Part shown: positions 1 through 8,067 of the stretch, piece by piece
How positions within the stretch are numbered: position 1 is the first letter of the stretch
Layout: every line of letters starts with the position of its first letter
Source of the DNA: Qipengyuania polymorpha
GTDB lineage: Bacteria; Pseudomonadota; Alphaproteobacteria; Sphingomonadales; Sphingomonadaceae
Assembly (NCBI RefSeq): GCF_019711435.1
Contig: NZ_JAIGNK010000004.1
Coordinates: 62,001-126,000, forward strand
DNA length: 64,000 nucleotides
Reading direction: 5' to 3'
Notes under the pieces: model-generated
The model's input: the letters and a program-made list of their open reading frames with translations, nothing else
Told to the model about the DNA's origin: nothing
Database searches by the model: none
Position numbers and translations under genes: made by a program

Positions 1-170
1 TGGTGGAGGGCGACGAAGCCATAGGCGTCGTTCCAGTGACCGCCGGGCTTGGCATGGCGGTCGACGATGGTGACAGTGCAGTCGGGGTCTTCCGCGACCA
101 GCGTATCGGCAAAGGCGAGGCCGACCGCGCCTGCGCCGACGATGAGATAGTCGGTTTCCATATCGGCCAT
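1..170 (-). CDS. FAD/NAD(P)-binding oxidoreductase, N-terminal part (runs off the window)
   Basis: Only the first 56 codons are present. They begin MADMETDYLIVGAGAVGLAF, a beta-strand followed by the GxGxxG dinucleotide-binding loop, and continue into an acidic second strand (VTIVDRH) and a PGGHW motif seen in flavin-dependent oxidoreductases and monooxygenases. The start is supported by a strong GGAGGAG ribosome-binding site at 174-180. A second in-frame Met three codons in is less well placed. Substrate cannot be judged because the catalytic part lies outside the window. Confidence 0.75.
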   Translation of the reverse strand, partial: MADMETDYLIVGAGAVGLAFADTLVAEDPDCTVTIVDRHAKPGGHWNDAYGFVALH

Positions 171-241
171 TCTCTCCTCCCGACTCCGCCAGAGCGCGCG
201 CTGTAGCAGGGAAAGCCGCCAGGGTCAGCAAGGGGGGCGGC

Positions 242-269
242 TTGACAAGCGCAGCTACCGTTATAGTGT
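242..269 (+). promoter_or_regulatory. Possible sigma-70 type promoter for the gene at 299
   Basis: A perfect TTGACA stands at 242-247. A weak -10 candidate, TAGTGT, lies 16 bases downstream at 264-269, and AT-rich sequence (TTATATAT) follows. The element lies between two divergent genes and fits transcription of the plus-strand gene. The -10 assignment is uncertain because TATAGT at 262-267 would need a 14-base spacer. Confidence 0.35.
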
Positions 270-298
270 GTTATATATCTAATACCCATAAGGACTGT

Positions 299-1525
299 AT
301 GATGCGCTTGACCATGCTGGTCGCCCTGTCGCTGGGCCTTGCCGCCACTCCTGCCCTCGCACAGGAGGAGACCGCCCCCGAACCGACCATCGCACCGATA
401 GCGCTCGGTATCGATGCCGACGGACTTTCCGGTCCCGGCGCCGACATTATCCGCGAAGAGATGGCGCAATCGCAGTTTGTCATGGTCGGCGAAGACCATG
501 GCTATGCGGGCGCGCCACAATTCCTCGGCGCGCTCGCTGCCGAAGGCGCGGACCTAGGCTTCGACAACTATGCCATCGAAGTCGGTCCTTACAGCACCGC
601 CTGGCTACGTGACGTTCTTGCGGACGGCGGTCCCGATGCGCTGGCCAAGGCGCTCAAAGGTCGACCGCTGGCGCTGCCCTTCCTCGGCAATCGCGAGGAA
701 GCCGAAGCGGCGATGGGCTTTCTTGGCGAAGGCAAACTCTGGGGCGTCGACCAGGAATTCATCGGCTCGCCACTGGTCCATCTCGAGCTGCTGGGCGAAG
801 GCGGGGACCCCGCACTGCTGGGCGACCTGACCAGGCGCGAGCAAGAAGCCTTCTCAACCGGCAACCAGCAGGCGGTGCTGATGTTCTCGATGACCGATGC
901 GGAATGGGACGCTCTGGAGGGGGCCTTTGCGGGTAACGAGAGCGCGCTCGACCGTCTCGCTCAGCTTCGCCGCAGTGCCACGGTCTACAAGCATTGGGTG
1001 ACCGGGCGCGGCCTCGACAACAATCTCGACCGTATCGAAATCATCCGCGAATATTTCCTCGATGCCTATCGCGCGGCCGAGGCGCGCGAAGGCAAGCCGC
1101 CGCGCGTGCTGATGAAGTTCGGGGCCACCCATGGCTCGCGCGCGACCACTCCGATGAACACGTTCGACCTCGGCCCGCTTATCGAGGGCATGGCGGCAGC
1201 TAACGGGATGGAGGCGCTACACATCGCCTATCTACCGCTCGCCGGAAAGCAGCTCGCGACCATGCCGAGCCCCGACGGTTTTTTCACCATCAAGGATACC
1301 GACGGCACCAAGCTGCGCGCCCTGCTCGTGCAAGCCGGCGTGGACATCGCGCCGATCGAAGCAGACAAAGGCCATTTCCTCATTCCGACGGAACCGGTGA
1401 AGCGCGCGCTGCGCAACAAGGGGCTGGCCGAACTCGACGGAATGACGAGGTTCGTCGTCCTCGGTTTCGATTATATCCTGACGACGTCGGCGGGCGTGCC
1501 CGCTACGCCGCTGGCAGAGCGCTGA
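299..1525 (+). CDS. Secreted protein of the EreA/ChaN-like type, function unknown
   Basis: The protein has about 408 residues. It begins with a signal peptide (MMRLTMLVALSLGLAATPALA, cleavage likely before QEE), so it is exported. The motif VGEDHG near residue 63, a following EVG, and KFGATHGSR later resemble the Glu/His motifs of the erythromycin-esterase-like and ChaN-like superfamilies, but the match is only by motif. The start is placed at 299 because AAGGA lies at 290-294 and the signal peptide begins there; the ATG at 302 is equally possible. The reading frame extends upstream to 242 but that part is not signal-like. The 3' end overlaps the convergent deacetylase gene by 23 bases. Confidence 0.8.
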   Translation: MMRLTMLVALSLGLAATPALAQEETAPEPTIAPIALGIDADGLSGPGADIIREEMAQSQFVMVGEDHGYAGAPQFLGALAAEGADLGFDNYAIEVGPYSTAWLRDVLADGGPDALAKALKGRPLALPFLGNREEAEAAMGFLGEGKLWGVDQEFIGSPLVHLELLGEGGDPALLGDLTRREQEAFSTGNQQAVLMFSMTDAEWDALEGAFAGNESALDRLAQLRRSATVYKHWVTGRGLDNNLDRIEIIREYFLDAYRAAEAREGKPPRVLMKFGATHGSRATTPMNTFDLGPLIEGMAAANGMEALHIAYLPLAGKQLATMPSPDGFFTIKDTDGTKLRALLVQAGVDIAPIEADKGHFLIPTEPVKRALRNKGLAELDGMTRFVVLGFDYILTTSAGVPATPLAER

Positions 1526-2423
1526 AGCCCTCGTTGGCACGCGCGCACGCAATCATCGAACGCGCGTGCCTGGCGCCGATGACACGCGGGTCCTTGCCGT
1601 AGCCGCCGCCCAGCGAACTGGCGACGGGGAGGCCTCGCGAGCGGACTGCGGCGATGACAAATTCATCGCGGCGGTCCAGACCCTCGTCGGAGAGTGACAG
1701 GCGGCCCAGCCTGTCGTCCGCATGCCCGTCGACCCCGGCCTGGTAAAGGACGAGGTCGGGCTCGAACCCGTCGAGCACTCGCGGCAGTTGGCGGTCGAGC
1801 GCTTCCAGATATCCATCGTCATCCACCCCGTCCGGCAGCGGCACGTCGAGGCTGGAATTGGCCTTGCGGACCGGGAAGTTCTTCTCGGCATGGAGCGAAA
1901 GCGTGAAGATGTCCTCGCGCCCTGCGGTGAGGCTGGCTGTCCCGTCGCCCTGGTGCACGTCGAGATCGACGATCAGGATGCGCTGCGCTTCGCCCTCGGC
2001 AATCAGGCGGTTCGCGGCCACGGCGAGGTCGTTGAACACGCAATAGCCTGCCCCGGTATCGTAGAGCGCGTGGTGGCTGCCTGCGGCGGAATTGGCGGCA
2101 TAGCCGTGGCCGCGGGCAAGCTGCGCGGCGAACCATGTCCCGCCATTGGTATGCTGGACGCGTTGCGCGATGTGCGGCGTGACCGGAAAGCCGATCCGCC
2201 GCTCCTTCTCGTGCGGGACGCTGGCGGTGAAGACCTGCTCGACATAGTCGGGGCAATGCACCGCTTCCAGCCAGCGGCGCGGCATGGGCGGCGGGGCATG
2301 TTCGGTGACGGGGTAATCGCTTGTCCGCAGCGCCGCCATCACCGCCATGTATTTGTCGAAGCGGAAGGTCCCCCGGGTCGGGGCGGGGGCCATGTAATCG
2401 ACATGATGGACGACGTGGAGGAT
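1503..2423 (-). CDS. Histone deacetylase family hydrolase (AcuC/AphA type)
   Basis: A zinc-dependent deacetylase fold of 306 residues. The active-site features are visible: the HH dyad at 117-118 (GSHHA), zinc ligands in DLDVHQGDG (D155, H157), a third Asp in HADDRLGRL (D237) and the transition-state Tyr in GGGYG (Y275). Bacterial members deacetylate small molecules such as polyamines or acetyl-lysine proteins; the substrate here is unknown. The start is odd. Family-like N-terminal sequence (LHVVHHVDY) begins at an ATC codon at 2421-2423, with GAGGG seven bases upstream, while the first ATG (2391-2393) would remove that strand. The gene follows the sulfotransferase-like gene by 10 bases and is probably cotranscribed. 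Confidence 0.85.
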   Translation of the reverse strand: MLHVVHHVDYMAPAPTRGTFRFDKYMAVMAALRTSDYPVTEHAPPPMPRRWLEAVHCPDYVEQVFTASVPHEKERRIGFPVTPHIAQRVQHTNGGTWFAAQLARGHGYAANSAAGSHHALYDTGAGYCVFNDLAVAANRLIAEGEAQRILIVDLDVHQGDGTASLTAGREDIFTLSLHAEKNFPVRKANSSLDVPLPDGVDDDGYLEALDRQLPRVLDGFEPDLVLYQAGVDGHADDRLGRLSLSDEGLDRRDEFVIAAVRSRGLPVASSLGGGYGKDPRVIGARHARSMIACARANEGFSALPAA

Positions 2424-2433
2424 GGCGCGGCCC

Positions 2434-3435
2434 TCAGAACAGCGGTGCAGGCAGCGGGACGGGCATCTGCAACTGGCGCGCGATGAGTGTAACCCACTCG
2501 CCGACCTTGGCAATTTCCCCGTCCACCACGGCGCTGCGACCCTGCTCTTCCTGTTCGCGCACCACCTCTTCGTAATCGCCGCCCTGCTTGGCGTGTCTGG
2601 CGAAGAGCGGCCCCTGCGCCACTTCGGCAATTTCCTCCGTCCCCGCCTCGAAGCCGTAGAACCCGGCGGCGGCGGCAAAGGTCGCTCCCTTGTCCTCGAC
2701 AAAGCGGCTGGAGAGGAGCGTGCGCACGCGGTCGGGGAAGGTCTGCGTCAGCCCGTGGAACTGCCGCACGTGGAAAAGCCACATGAGCGCAGCGGCCTGC
2801 ATATCGGTCAGCTCGTAAAAGGCGTTTTCATCGAGGCCGAGGTCGAGCGGCACGATGCGCCGGTTGTGCGCCAGCTGCTTGCGCGCCCAGATGCGCCCCT
2901 CCAGCCCCTTCTTGGCGACAGAGCGCAGGAATTCCTCGCAGGTGCCGTAAATGCAGATGGCCTTGGAGGATGTATCGTCCTGCAGCAGGAGCGGGATGAG
3001 GCCATTGGCGAAATTCGAGGGCTTGGCGATGACCACCTCGTCCCCGTCGCGGCGGCCCAGCAGGCGCATCAGCGGCGCGATGAGGCTGCGTGCCTGCGGC
3101 GTCGGCGGCGAGGCTTGCAGGCTGTTGAATATCATCGGCTCGCTCAGCCCGCGCACGCCATCCAAGGCGTCAAGCGCTTTCACCAGCAGCGTCGAACGGC
3201 AAAAGGCGCTGTGGAAGATATAGGAGGGGGCAGGGCCAGTGGCTGCCGCAGCGCGCACCTCGTCGCCTGCAATCCACACTGCATCCGCGGCACTTTGCGG
3301 CTTGTATTCGGCGAGGAATGTCAGCTCCTTGCGAGCCCCTTGCGGGATGCGTAGGAACTGCACGCGGTCGGCCGCCGGGTCGTAGGCATGCGGCAGCCAG
3401 TCGGTATCGGCGAAAATGTCGTTTGCCTCGGGCAT
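2434..3435 (-). CDS. Sulfotransferase-like protein, function unproven
   Basis: A 333-residue soluble protein. Around residues 72-95 it reads YIFHSAFCRSTLLVKALD, resembling the 5'-phosphosulfate-binding loop of sulfotransferase-family proteins (beta-strand, S/R-rich loop, helix), followed by GLSEP where that family has its REP motif. No 3'-phosphate-binding motif was assigned with certainty, so activity is not established. It lies 10 bases upstream of the deacetylase gene on the same strand and diverges from a 2OG-Fe(II) oxygenase gene only 66 bases away. The sulfotransferase/dioxygenase neighbourhood suggests a shared modification pathway, but this is inference. Confidence 0.7.
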   Translation of the reverse strand: MPEANDIFADTDWLPHAYDPAADRVQFLRIPQGARKELTFLAEYKPQSAADAVWIAGDEVRAAAATGPAPSYIFHSAFCRSTLLVKALDALDGVRGLSEPMIFNSLQASPPTPQARSLIAPLMRLLGRRDGDEVVIAKPSNFANGLIPLLLQDDTSSKAICIYGTCEEFLRSVAKKGLEGRIWARKQLAHNRRIVPLDLGLDENAFYELTDMQAAALMWLFHVRQFHGLTQTFPDRVRTLLSSRFVEDKGATFAAAAGFYGFEAGTEEIAEVAQGPLFARHAKQGGDYEEVVREQEEQGRSAVVDGEIAKVGEWVTLIARQLQMPVPLPAPLF

Positions 3436-3501
3436 CGGCTAGCGCAAATGGCAGAATGGTTCGGGCGCGACAAGCGGGCCTGAGGTACGGTGAAGGACGG
3501 C

Positions 3502-4239
3502 ATGAAGTTCAGGCTCAATCCCAAGCTCGATGCGAAGCGGCTGGCGACGCGCTATGCCGAGGCGAGCAGGCTGCGGGTGGAGAATATCTTCACCGAGGAT
3601 ACCGCGAAGGAGATCCACAAGCGGCTGTCCGAACTCGACTGGTGGCTGACCTATAATGACGGCAATCATGTCAACGAACTGCACCCGCTGCACCTGCGCC
3701 AGCTGACGCCGCAGGACAGCGCCGCCATCCAGCAAAAAATCTTCGAGAACGCGCGGCGGCAGTACCAGTTCATCTACAATTACTACCCGATGTATGCGGG
3801 CTATTTCGCGCCCAAGCTGCCGCCGATGTCGCTCGACCCGGTGTATGAATTCCTCAATTCGGCCCGCTTCCTCGATTTCGCGCGTAAGCTGACCGGGCAT
3901 GGCGACATCAAGTGGTGCGATGCGCAGGCGACGCTGTTCCGTCCGACGCATTTCCTCAAGTACCACACCGATGCGCAGAGCGAGCACAAGCGCCGCGCCG
4001 CCTATGTGCTCAACTTCACCACCGAGTGGGACACCGACTGGGGCGGGATGTTGCAGTTCTGGAACGAGCGCGGCGATGTCGAGCTGGCTTTCAAGCCCAC
4101 TTTCAATGCGCTCAATATCTTCACCGTGCCGCAGCCGCATTCGGTGAGCAGCGTGACGCAGTGGGCGCCGGGCTTGCGGTTCTCGATAACCGGCTGGATG
4201 CGCGCCGACGACCCGCCGGGGCCTTTCGGCGAGGGTTAG
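3502..4239 (+). CDS. 2-oxoglutarate/Fe(II)-dependent oxygenase (prolyl hydroxylase-like)
   Basis: About 245 residues. The double-stranded beta-helix ligands are visible: HTD in KYHTDAQSEHKRR (first His and Asp), and the distal His in PQPHSVSSV, followed about ten residues later by Arg in GLRFSITGW, which binds the 2-oxoglutarate carboxylate. This is the pattern of the P4H-like 2OG-FeII oxygenases. The substrate is unknown; protein or small-molecule hydroxylation are both possible. An ATG at 3502 with GAAGGA just upstream is preferred to a GTG at 3490. The stop overlaps the convergent lipoprotein gene through a shared TTAG. Confidence 0.85.
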   Translation: MKFRLNPKLDAKRLATRYAEASRLRVENIFTEDTAKEIHKRLSELDWWLTYNDGNHVNELHPLHLRQLTPQDSAAIQQKIFENARRQYQFIYNYYPMYAGYFAPKLPPMSLDPVYEFLNSARFLDFARKLTGHGDIKWCDAQATLFRPTHFLKYHTDAQSEHKRRAAYVLNFTTEWDTDWGGMLQFWNERGDVELAFKPTFNALNIFTVPQPHSVSSVTQWAPGLRFSITGWMRADDPPGPFGEG

Positions 4240-4736
4240 GCCGGGTCCGCCTCGGCCAAGGCGGCGAGTCCGTCGTAAATCTCGTCCTCGCTGCGGCTGG
4301 CGGCATTGCGCCAGGTCGTGGCCGTATCGGCGTTCACCAGCGTGCCGAAGGGTGTGAGGACAAGGACATTGGGCGTGCCCTCCGGCTTCTCCAGTCCGAA
4401 GCGATGCGCGATGTCGAGATTGTGCCCGTCGCCCGTTTGCGGCAAGCCGACATTGACGAAGACGAGTTCGTACTCGGCCTCGACCAGTTCCTTGAAACGC
4501 GGCGTTTCCAGCCAGCCCGCCAGTGCGCGGCTGTCGTGGCACCAGTTGGCGCCCATCACCAGCAGCACATGCTTGCCGCTCGCCATCGCCCGCTCGAGCG
4601 CCGCATCGACATCGGCGCCGGCATCTTCGGAGACGGCGTAGGATTTCGCCTCGGGATGCGAGGGCGTGGCGACCTGCGGCGTGGTCGTGCATGCCGCCAG
4701 CGAAAGTGCGAGGAGCGGCGTTACCAAATGCTTCAT
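4236..4736 (-). CDS. Thioredoxin-like lipoprotein with a single active-site cysteine
   Basis: A 166-residue protein with a lipoprotein signal ([16 protein letters not shown], lipobox LAAC), so it is predicted to be anchored at the periplasmic face. The rest is a thioredoxin fold: a strand KHVLLVMGANWC, helix, VFVNVG, and the conserved GTPNVLVL cis-proline loop. The usual WCxxC motif is WCHDS here: the second cysteine is replaced by Ser, so it cannot act as a classical dithiol oxidoreductase. It may form mixed disulfides, bind a ligand or act as a monothiol reductase. It is the last gene of the ispG operon, overlapping the membrane-protein gene by ATGA. Confidence 0.85.
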   Translation of the reverse strand: MKHLVTPLLALSLAACTTTPQVATPSHPEAKSYAVSEDAGADVDAALERAMASGKHVLLVMGANWCHDSRALAGWLETPRFKELVEAEYELVFVNVGLPQTGDGHNLDIAHRFGLEKPEGTPNVLVLTPFGTLVNADTATTWRNAASRSEDEIYDGLAALAEADPA

Positions 4737-5497
4737 GCGGGCTGTCCTTCGGGTGTCTCGGCCATGTTCACTTGGCTATCCAGAACAGGCGGGCGGCCAA
4801 GCCAGTAGCCGGCCGCGAGCCCGGCGCCCATCCAGCAGCACATCAGGCCGACAAGCAGCGAATCCCAGACCATCAAGCCCCAGACTACGGCATCGCTCTG
4901 TCCCATGGCGAGCGTGTGGTTGTATTCGTGAAGCATTTGCGCAGGAGCAAAGGCCAGCATCGAGAGGAAAGCAGCGAAGAGGGTCGCGATCCAGCCTACC
5001 GTATAAGCGCGGCGCAAGGTCATGCTGGTGTCGCCCCAAAGCGGCCCGACAAGATAGATGAGCAGCGGCAGGGTCGCGATCTGGAAGCCGTAGTCGAGCA
5101 CCAATGGCACATCGCCATCCATCGCTTCCTTGATCGCATATCCGACAAGGCCGGAACCGATATTAAGCGCCAACGCTATGAGGAACTGCTTCCACGCAAT
5201 GGTGCGCAGGTCCCACCAGCGCTTGCCTGCTCCGCCTATGAAACGTGCTGCGGCAAGCGTGGCGAGGATGACTCCGGCAACCTTGAAATAGCCGAAGGCC
5301 CATCGCATGGGGTCGTTGGCAAGCGCGTTGAAGGCGTCCTTGCTGCCGAACATGCCCAGATCGATCTCGGCAATGTGCTGCACGAACTCAGGCACGATCA
5401 CGATCAGCGGGATGAGCGGTGCCAGCCAGAACAGTGAAAGGCCGCCAAGGAAAGTGACCCGCAGCCCGTTCGCGAGCCGCCCCAGCATGTCCTTCAT
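4733..5497 (-). CDS. Integral membrane protein, function unknown
   Basis: A 254-residue protein with about five or six hydrophobic segments (for example [20 protein letters not shown] near the N terminus and [20 protein letters not shown] near the C terminus). It is predicted to lie in the inner membrane, and no catalytic motif is recognised. It overlaps ispG at its start and the thioredoxin-like lipoprotein gene at its end, each by ATGA, so all three are almost certainly translated from one message. The pairing with a periplasmic thioredoxin-like lipoprotein suggests the two products act together; any link to isoprenoid synthesis is not shown. Confidence 0.75.
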   Translation of the reverse strand: MKDMLGRLANGLRVTFLGGLSLFWLAPLIPLIVIVPEFVQHIAEIDLGMFGSKDAFNALANDPMRWAFGYFKVAGVILATLAAARFIGGAGKRWWDLRTIAWKQFLIALALNIGSGLVGYAIKEAMDGDVPLVLDYGFQIATLPLLIYLVGPLWGDTSMTLRRAYTVGWIATLFAAFLSMLAFAPAQMLHEYNHTLAMGQSDAVVWGLMVWDSLLVGLMCCWMGAGLAAGYWLGRPPVLDSQVNMAETPEGQPA

Positions 5498-6633
5498 TCG
5501 GCTGCTTCCGCGTGGGGGTCGAAGGCGGTCTCTTCACCTGCCTCGATTTTCGCCGCCTTTTCCTCGACCAGTTTCACGATGTGGTCGAGCATTTCGTCGC
5601 TCTCGATGTGGTGGTTCTTCACGCCCGAGAGGTAGACCATGTGCTTGCCGCTGCCGCCGCCGGTGAGGCCGATGTCGGTCTCGCGCGCTTCGCCAGGGCC
5701 GTTGACCACGCAGCCAAGCACCGAGAGGCTCATCGGCGTCTTGATGTGTTCGAGCCGCTTTTCGAGCGTTTCTACCGTGCGGATGACATCGAAGCCCTGG
5801 CGCGAGCAGCTGGGGCAGGAGACGACGCGTACGCCGCGGGTCCTAAGGCCGAGCGCTTTCAGCATCTCGAAGCCGACTTTCACTTCCTGCTCGGGCTCTG
5901 CCGACAGCGAAACGCGGATGGTGTCGCCGATGCCCGCCCATAGCAGGCTGCCGATGCCGATGGAGCTCTTCACCGTGCCGCCGATAAGGCCGCCTGCTTC
6001 GGTAATGCCGAGATGCAGGGGGCAGTCCACTGCCTCTGCCAGCCCGTGATAGGCAGCGACCGCAAGGAACACGTCGCTGGCCTTCACCGCGACCTTGTAT
6101 TCGTGGAAATCGTGGTCCTGCAGCAGCTTGATATGGTCGAGCGCGCTCTCGATGAGCGCTTCGGGGCAGGGCTCGCCGTATTTTTCGAGCAGGTCCTTTT
6201 CGAGCGACCCTGCGTTCACGCCGATGCGGATGGCGCAGCCATTGGCCTTGGCGGCACGGACCACTTCGGCGACGCGCTCGGAAGAACCGATATTGCCCGG
6301 ATTGATGCGCAGGCAGGCCGCGCCCTTGTCCGCCGCTTCGAGCGCGCGCTTGTAGTGGAAGTGGATGTCAGCAACGATGGGGACGTTAGACGCGCGCGTA
6401 ATCTTGTCGAAATCGCGCGTCGATTCCTCGGTCGGGCAGGACACGCGGATGATGTCCGCGCCCACATCCTCGCAGCGGCGGATCTGGTCGATGGTCGCGC
6501 CCACATCCTCGGTCGGTGTGTTGGTCATGGTCTGCACCGAAATCGGCGCATCCCCGCCGACGGGGACATTGCCGACCATGATCTGGCGGGACTGACGGCG
6601 CTCGATATCGCGCCAGGGGCGTACGGAAGACAT
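5494..6633 (-). CDS. ispG: 4-hydroxy-3-methylbut-2-en-1-yl diphosphate synthase (flavodoxin)
   Basis: A 379-residue protein that matches IspG/GcpE along its length. It catalyses the reductive conversion of MEcPP to HMBPP, the penultimate step of the MEP isoprenoid pathway, in the cytoplasm. The N-terminal TIM-barrel begins with [13 protein letters not shown]. The 4Fe-4S cysteines are in SCPSCSRQG and in [11 protein letters not shown]-terminal acidic tail ([15 protein letters not shown]) extends past the conserved domain. It is the first gene of a three-gene overlapping operon and lies 56 bases after the fadL stop codon, so readthrough from fadL is possible. Confidence 0.97.
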   Translation of the reverse strand: MSSVRPWRDIERRQSRQIMVGNVPVGGDAPISVQTMTNTPTEDVGATIDQIRRCEDVGADIIRVSCPTEESTRDFDKITRASNVPIVADIHFHYKRALEAADKGAACLRINPGNIGSSERVAEVVRAAKANGCAIRIGVNAGSLEKDLLEKYGEPCPEALIESALDHIKLLQDHDFHEYKVAVKASDVFLAVAAYHGLAEAVDCPLHLGITEAGGLIGGTVKSSIGIGSLLWAGIGDTIRVSLSAEPEQEVKVGFEMLKALGLRTRGVRVVSCPSCSRQGFDVIRTVETLEKRLEHIKTPMSLSVLGCVVNGPGEARETDIGLTGGGSGKHMVYLSGVKNHHIESDEMLDHIVKLVEEKAAKIEAGEETAFDPHAEAAE

Positions 6634-6689
6634 GGGCGCGATATAGAGCGCCTAATGTGAAGGGGCAATGACGCGCCGCGCGTCTGGTT

Positions 6690-7997
6690 TTAGAAGCGCG
6701 CTCCGACCGAGAAGGCGAGGATGTCGGCATTGCCCGAACTGTCGCTGCGGATCCGTGCGTCGACGGCGGCAGGTGTGCCCTTGAAGAAAGTGTCGGTGCG
6801 GTCGATCGGTTCGCTCTTCACGAAGACATGCGCATAGGCGAGGCTGGCGGTGAAGGTGTCGTTGATGTCGTAACTCGCCCCGACCGAAAGCCAGGTGCGG
6901 TCGCCATCGGGCACGCGCGTAGTGCGGTATTCGTCGGTGATGGGCGATTCGTCGAACATCGTGCCCGCGCGCAGCGTCAGCCGTTCGTCGACATCGTATT
7001 CCGCGCCCAGCGCCATCGAATATGTATCGCGGTAGAATTGCTCGTTCACCTGCGGCTCGAGGCCCTCGGGCTCGACAAGGATCTCGTCGAAATTGCTCCA
7101 GTTGTACCAGCGCCAGGTGCCGTAGACGCGCCATGGCGTGTCGGTGCCGAACATCACGCTGACGGTGGCGATGTCCGGGGTCGAAAGCGGCGCGACAGCC
7201 GGAGTGGTCACATTGTTTCCGGCGAGCAGGCCGGTGAGGCCCGACAGGTCGAATTCGCCATCGAGATCGTGCTTGACCGCCGAACGGTAGTGCGCGCCGA
7301 TGCGCACGGGATCGAAAGTGGCGATGAAGCCGGCGTTCCAGCCGACCGAAATATCGTCGCCCGTGATGCGCAGCGCGCCATCGGGGTCGGCCGGGTCGAG
7401 ATTGGGCACGGCATTGGCGAGCTCGACATCGATGTACTGGACGTCGATGCCCGCGCCGACCGAGAAATTGTCCGACAGCTTGTAGGCAATGCTGGGCTGC
7501 ACGTTCAGTGTGAAGAGGTCGGACGTCACCGAATCGTAGCGGCCGAAGAAATCCTCGTCATAGTCGACCACCACGCCGAAGGGGCTGTTGACCCCGAGAC
7601 CCACCCACAAGCGGTCGGTCACTTGCGCGCTGGCATAAAGAGACGGTACGACCAGCGGCTGGGCAAAGGGGTTACCGCCATCGCTGCCGGTCACGGGCAG
7701 GGTGACGGGCAGGCCGGGCACGCTGCGGCTGGTGCCGGTGTTGGACTGGCGCGCGTCGACGAACAGCGCCTGCGCATTGCCTTCGATCTGGATGCCTTCG
7801 AGCTCGGTCATCCCGGCAGGGTTGAAGAAGATCGTCGCCGGCGTATCGGCGGCGGCCGCCTCGCCCGAATAGGCGCGCCCGGCCTCGGTCGTGGATTGCT
7901 CCTGGATGTAGAAACCGCCTGCGTGAGCAGGCGCGGCGAGGCCGAGCGCGATGCCGAGGCCAAGCGCGGACGAAGCGGGGCGCAGGGAGTGGGTCAT
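6690..7997 (-). CDS. FadL-family outer-membrane transporter
   Basis: A 435-residue outer-membrane beta-barrel of the FadL/TodX family, which moves long-chain fatty acids or hydrophobic aromatics across the outer membrane. A signal peptide (MTHSLRPASSALGLGIALGL..AHA) is followed by the typical mature N terminus GGFYIQEQSTTEAGRAYSG and the family phrase FFNPAGMTEL. The chain alternates barrel strands and ends in Phe (SVGARF), the outer-membrane C-terminal signature. The frame is open further upstream, but the ATG at 7995-7997 opens the signal peptide. It fits the acyl-CoA catabolic genes later in the window in function, though not in location. Confidence 0.92.
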   Translation of the reverse strand: MTHSLRPASSALGLGIALGLAAPAHAGGFYIQEQSTTEAGRAYSGEAAAADTPATIFFNPAGMTELEGIQIEGNAQALFVDARQSNTGTSRSVPGLPVTLPVTGSDGGNPFAQPLVVPSLYASAQVTDRLWVGLGVNSPFGVVVDYDEDFFGRYDSVTSDLFTLNVQPSIAYKLSDNFSVGAGIDVQYIDVELANAVPNLDPADPDGALRITGDDISVGWNAGFIATFDPVRIGAHYRSAVKHDLDGEFDLSGLTGLLAGNNVTTPAVAPLSTPDIATVSVMFGTDTPWRVYGTWRWYNWSNFDEILVEPEGLEPQVNEQFYRDTYSMALGAEYDVDERLTLRAGTMFDESPITDEYRTTRVPDGDRTWLSVGASYDINDTFTASLAYAHVFVKSEPIDRTDTFFKGTPAAVDARIRSDSSGNADILAFSVGARF

Positions 7998-8067
7998 GCA
8001 AGGGTAACCCTCCAAGGCGACCGGTGGTTTCCGATTATCGCAATCGGAGCCGGCCAGGGGGCCTGGG

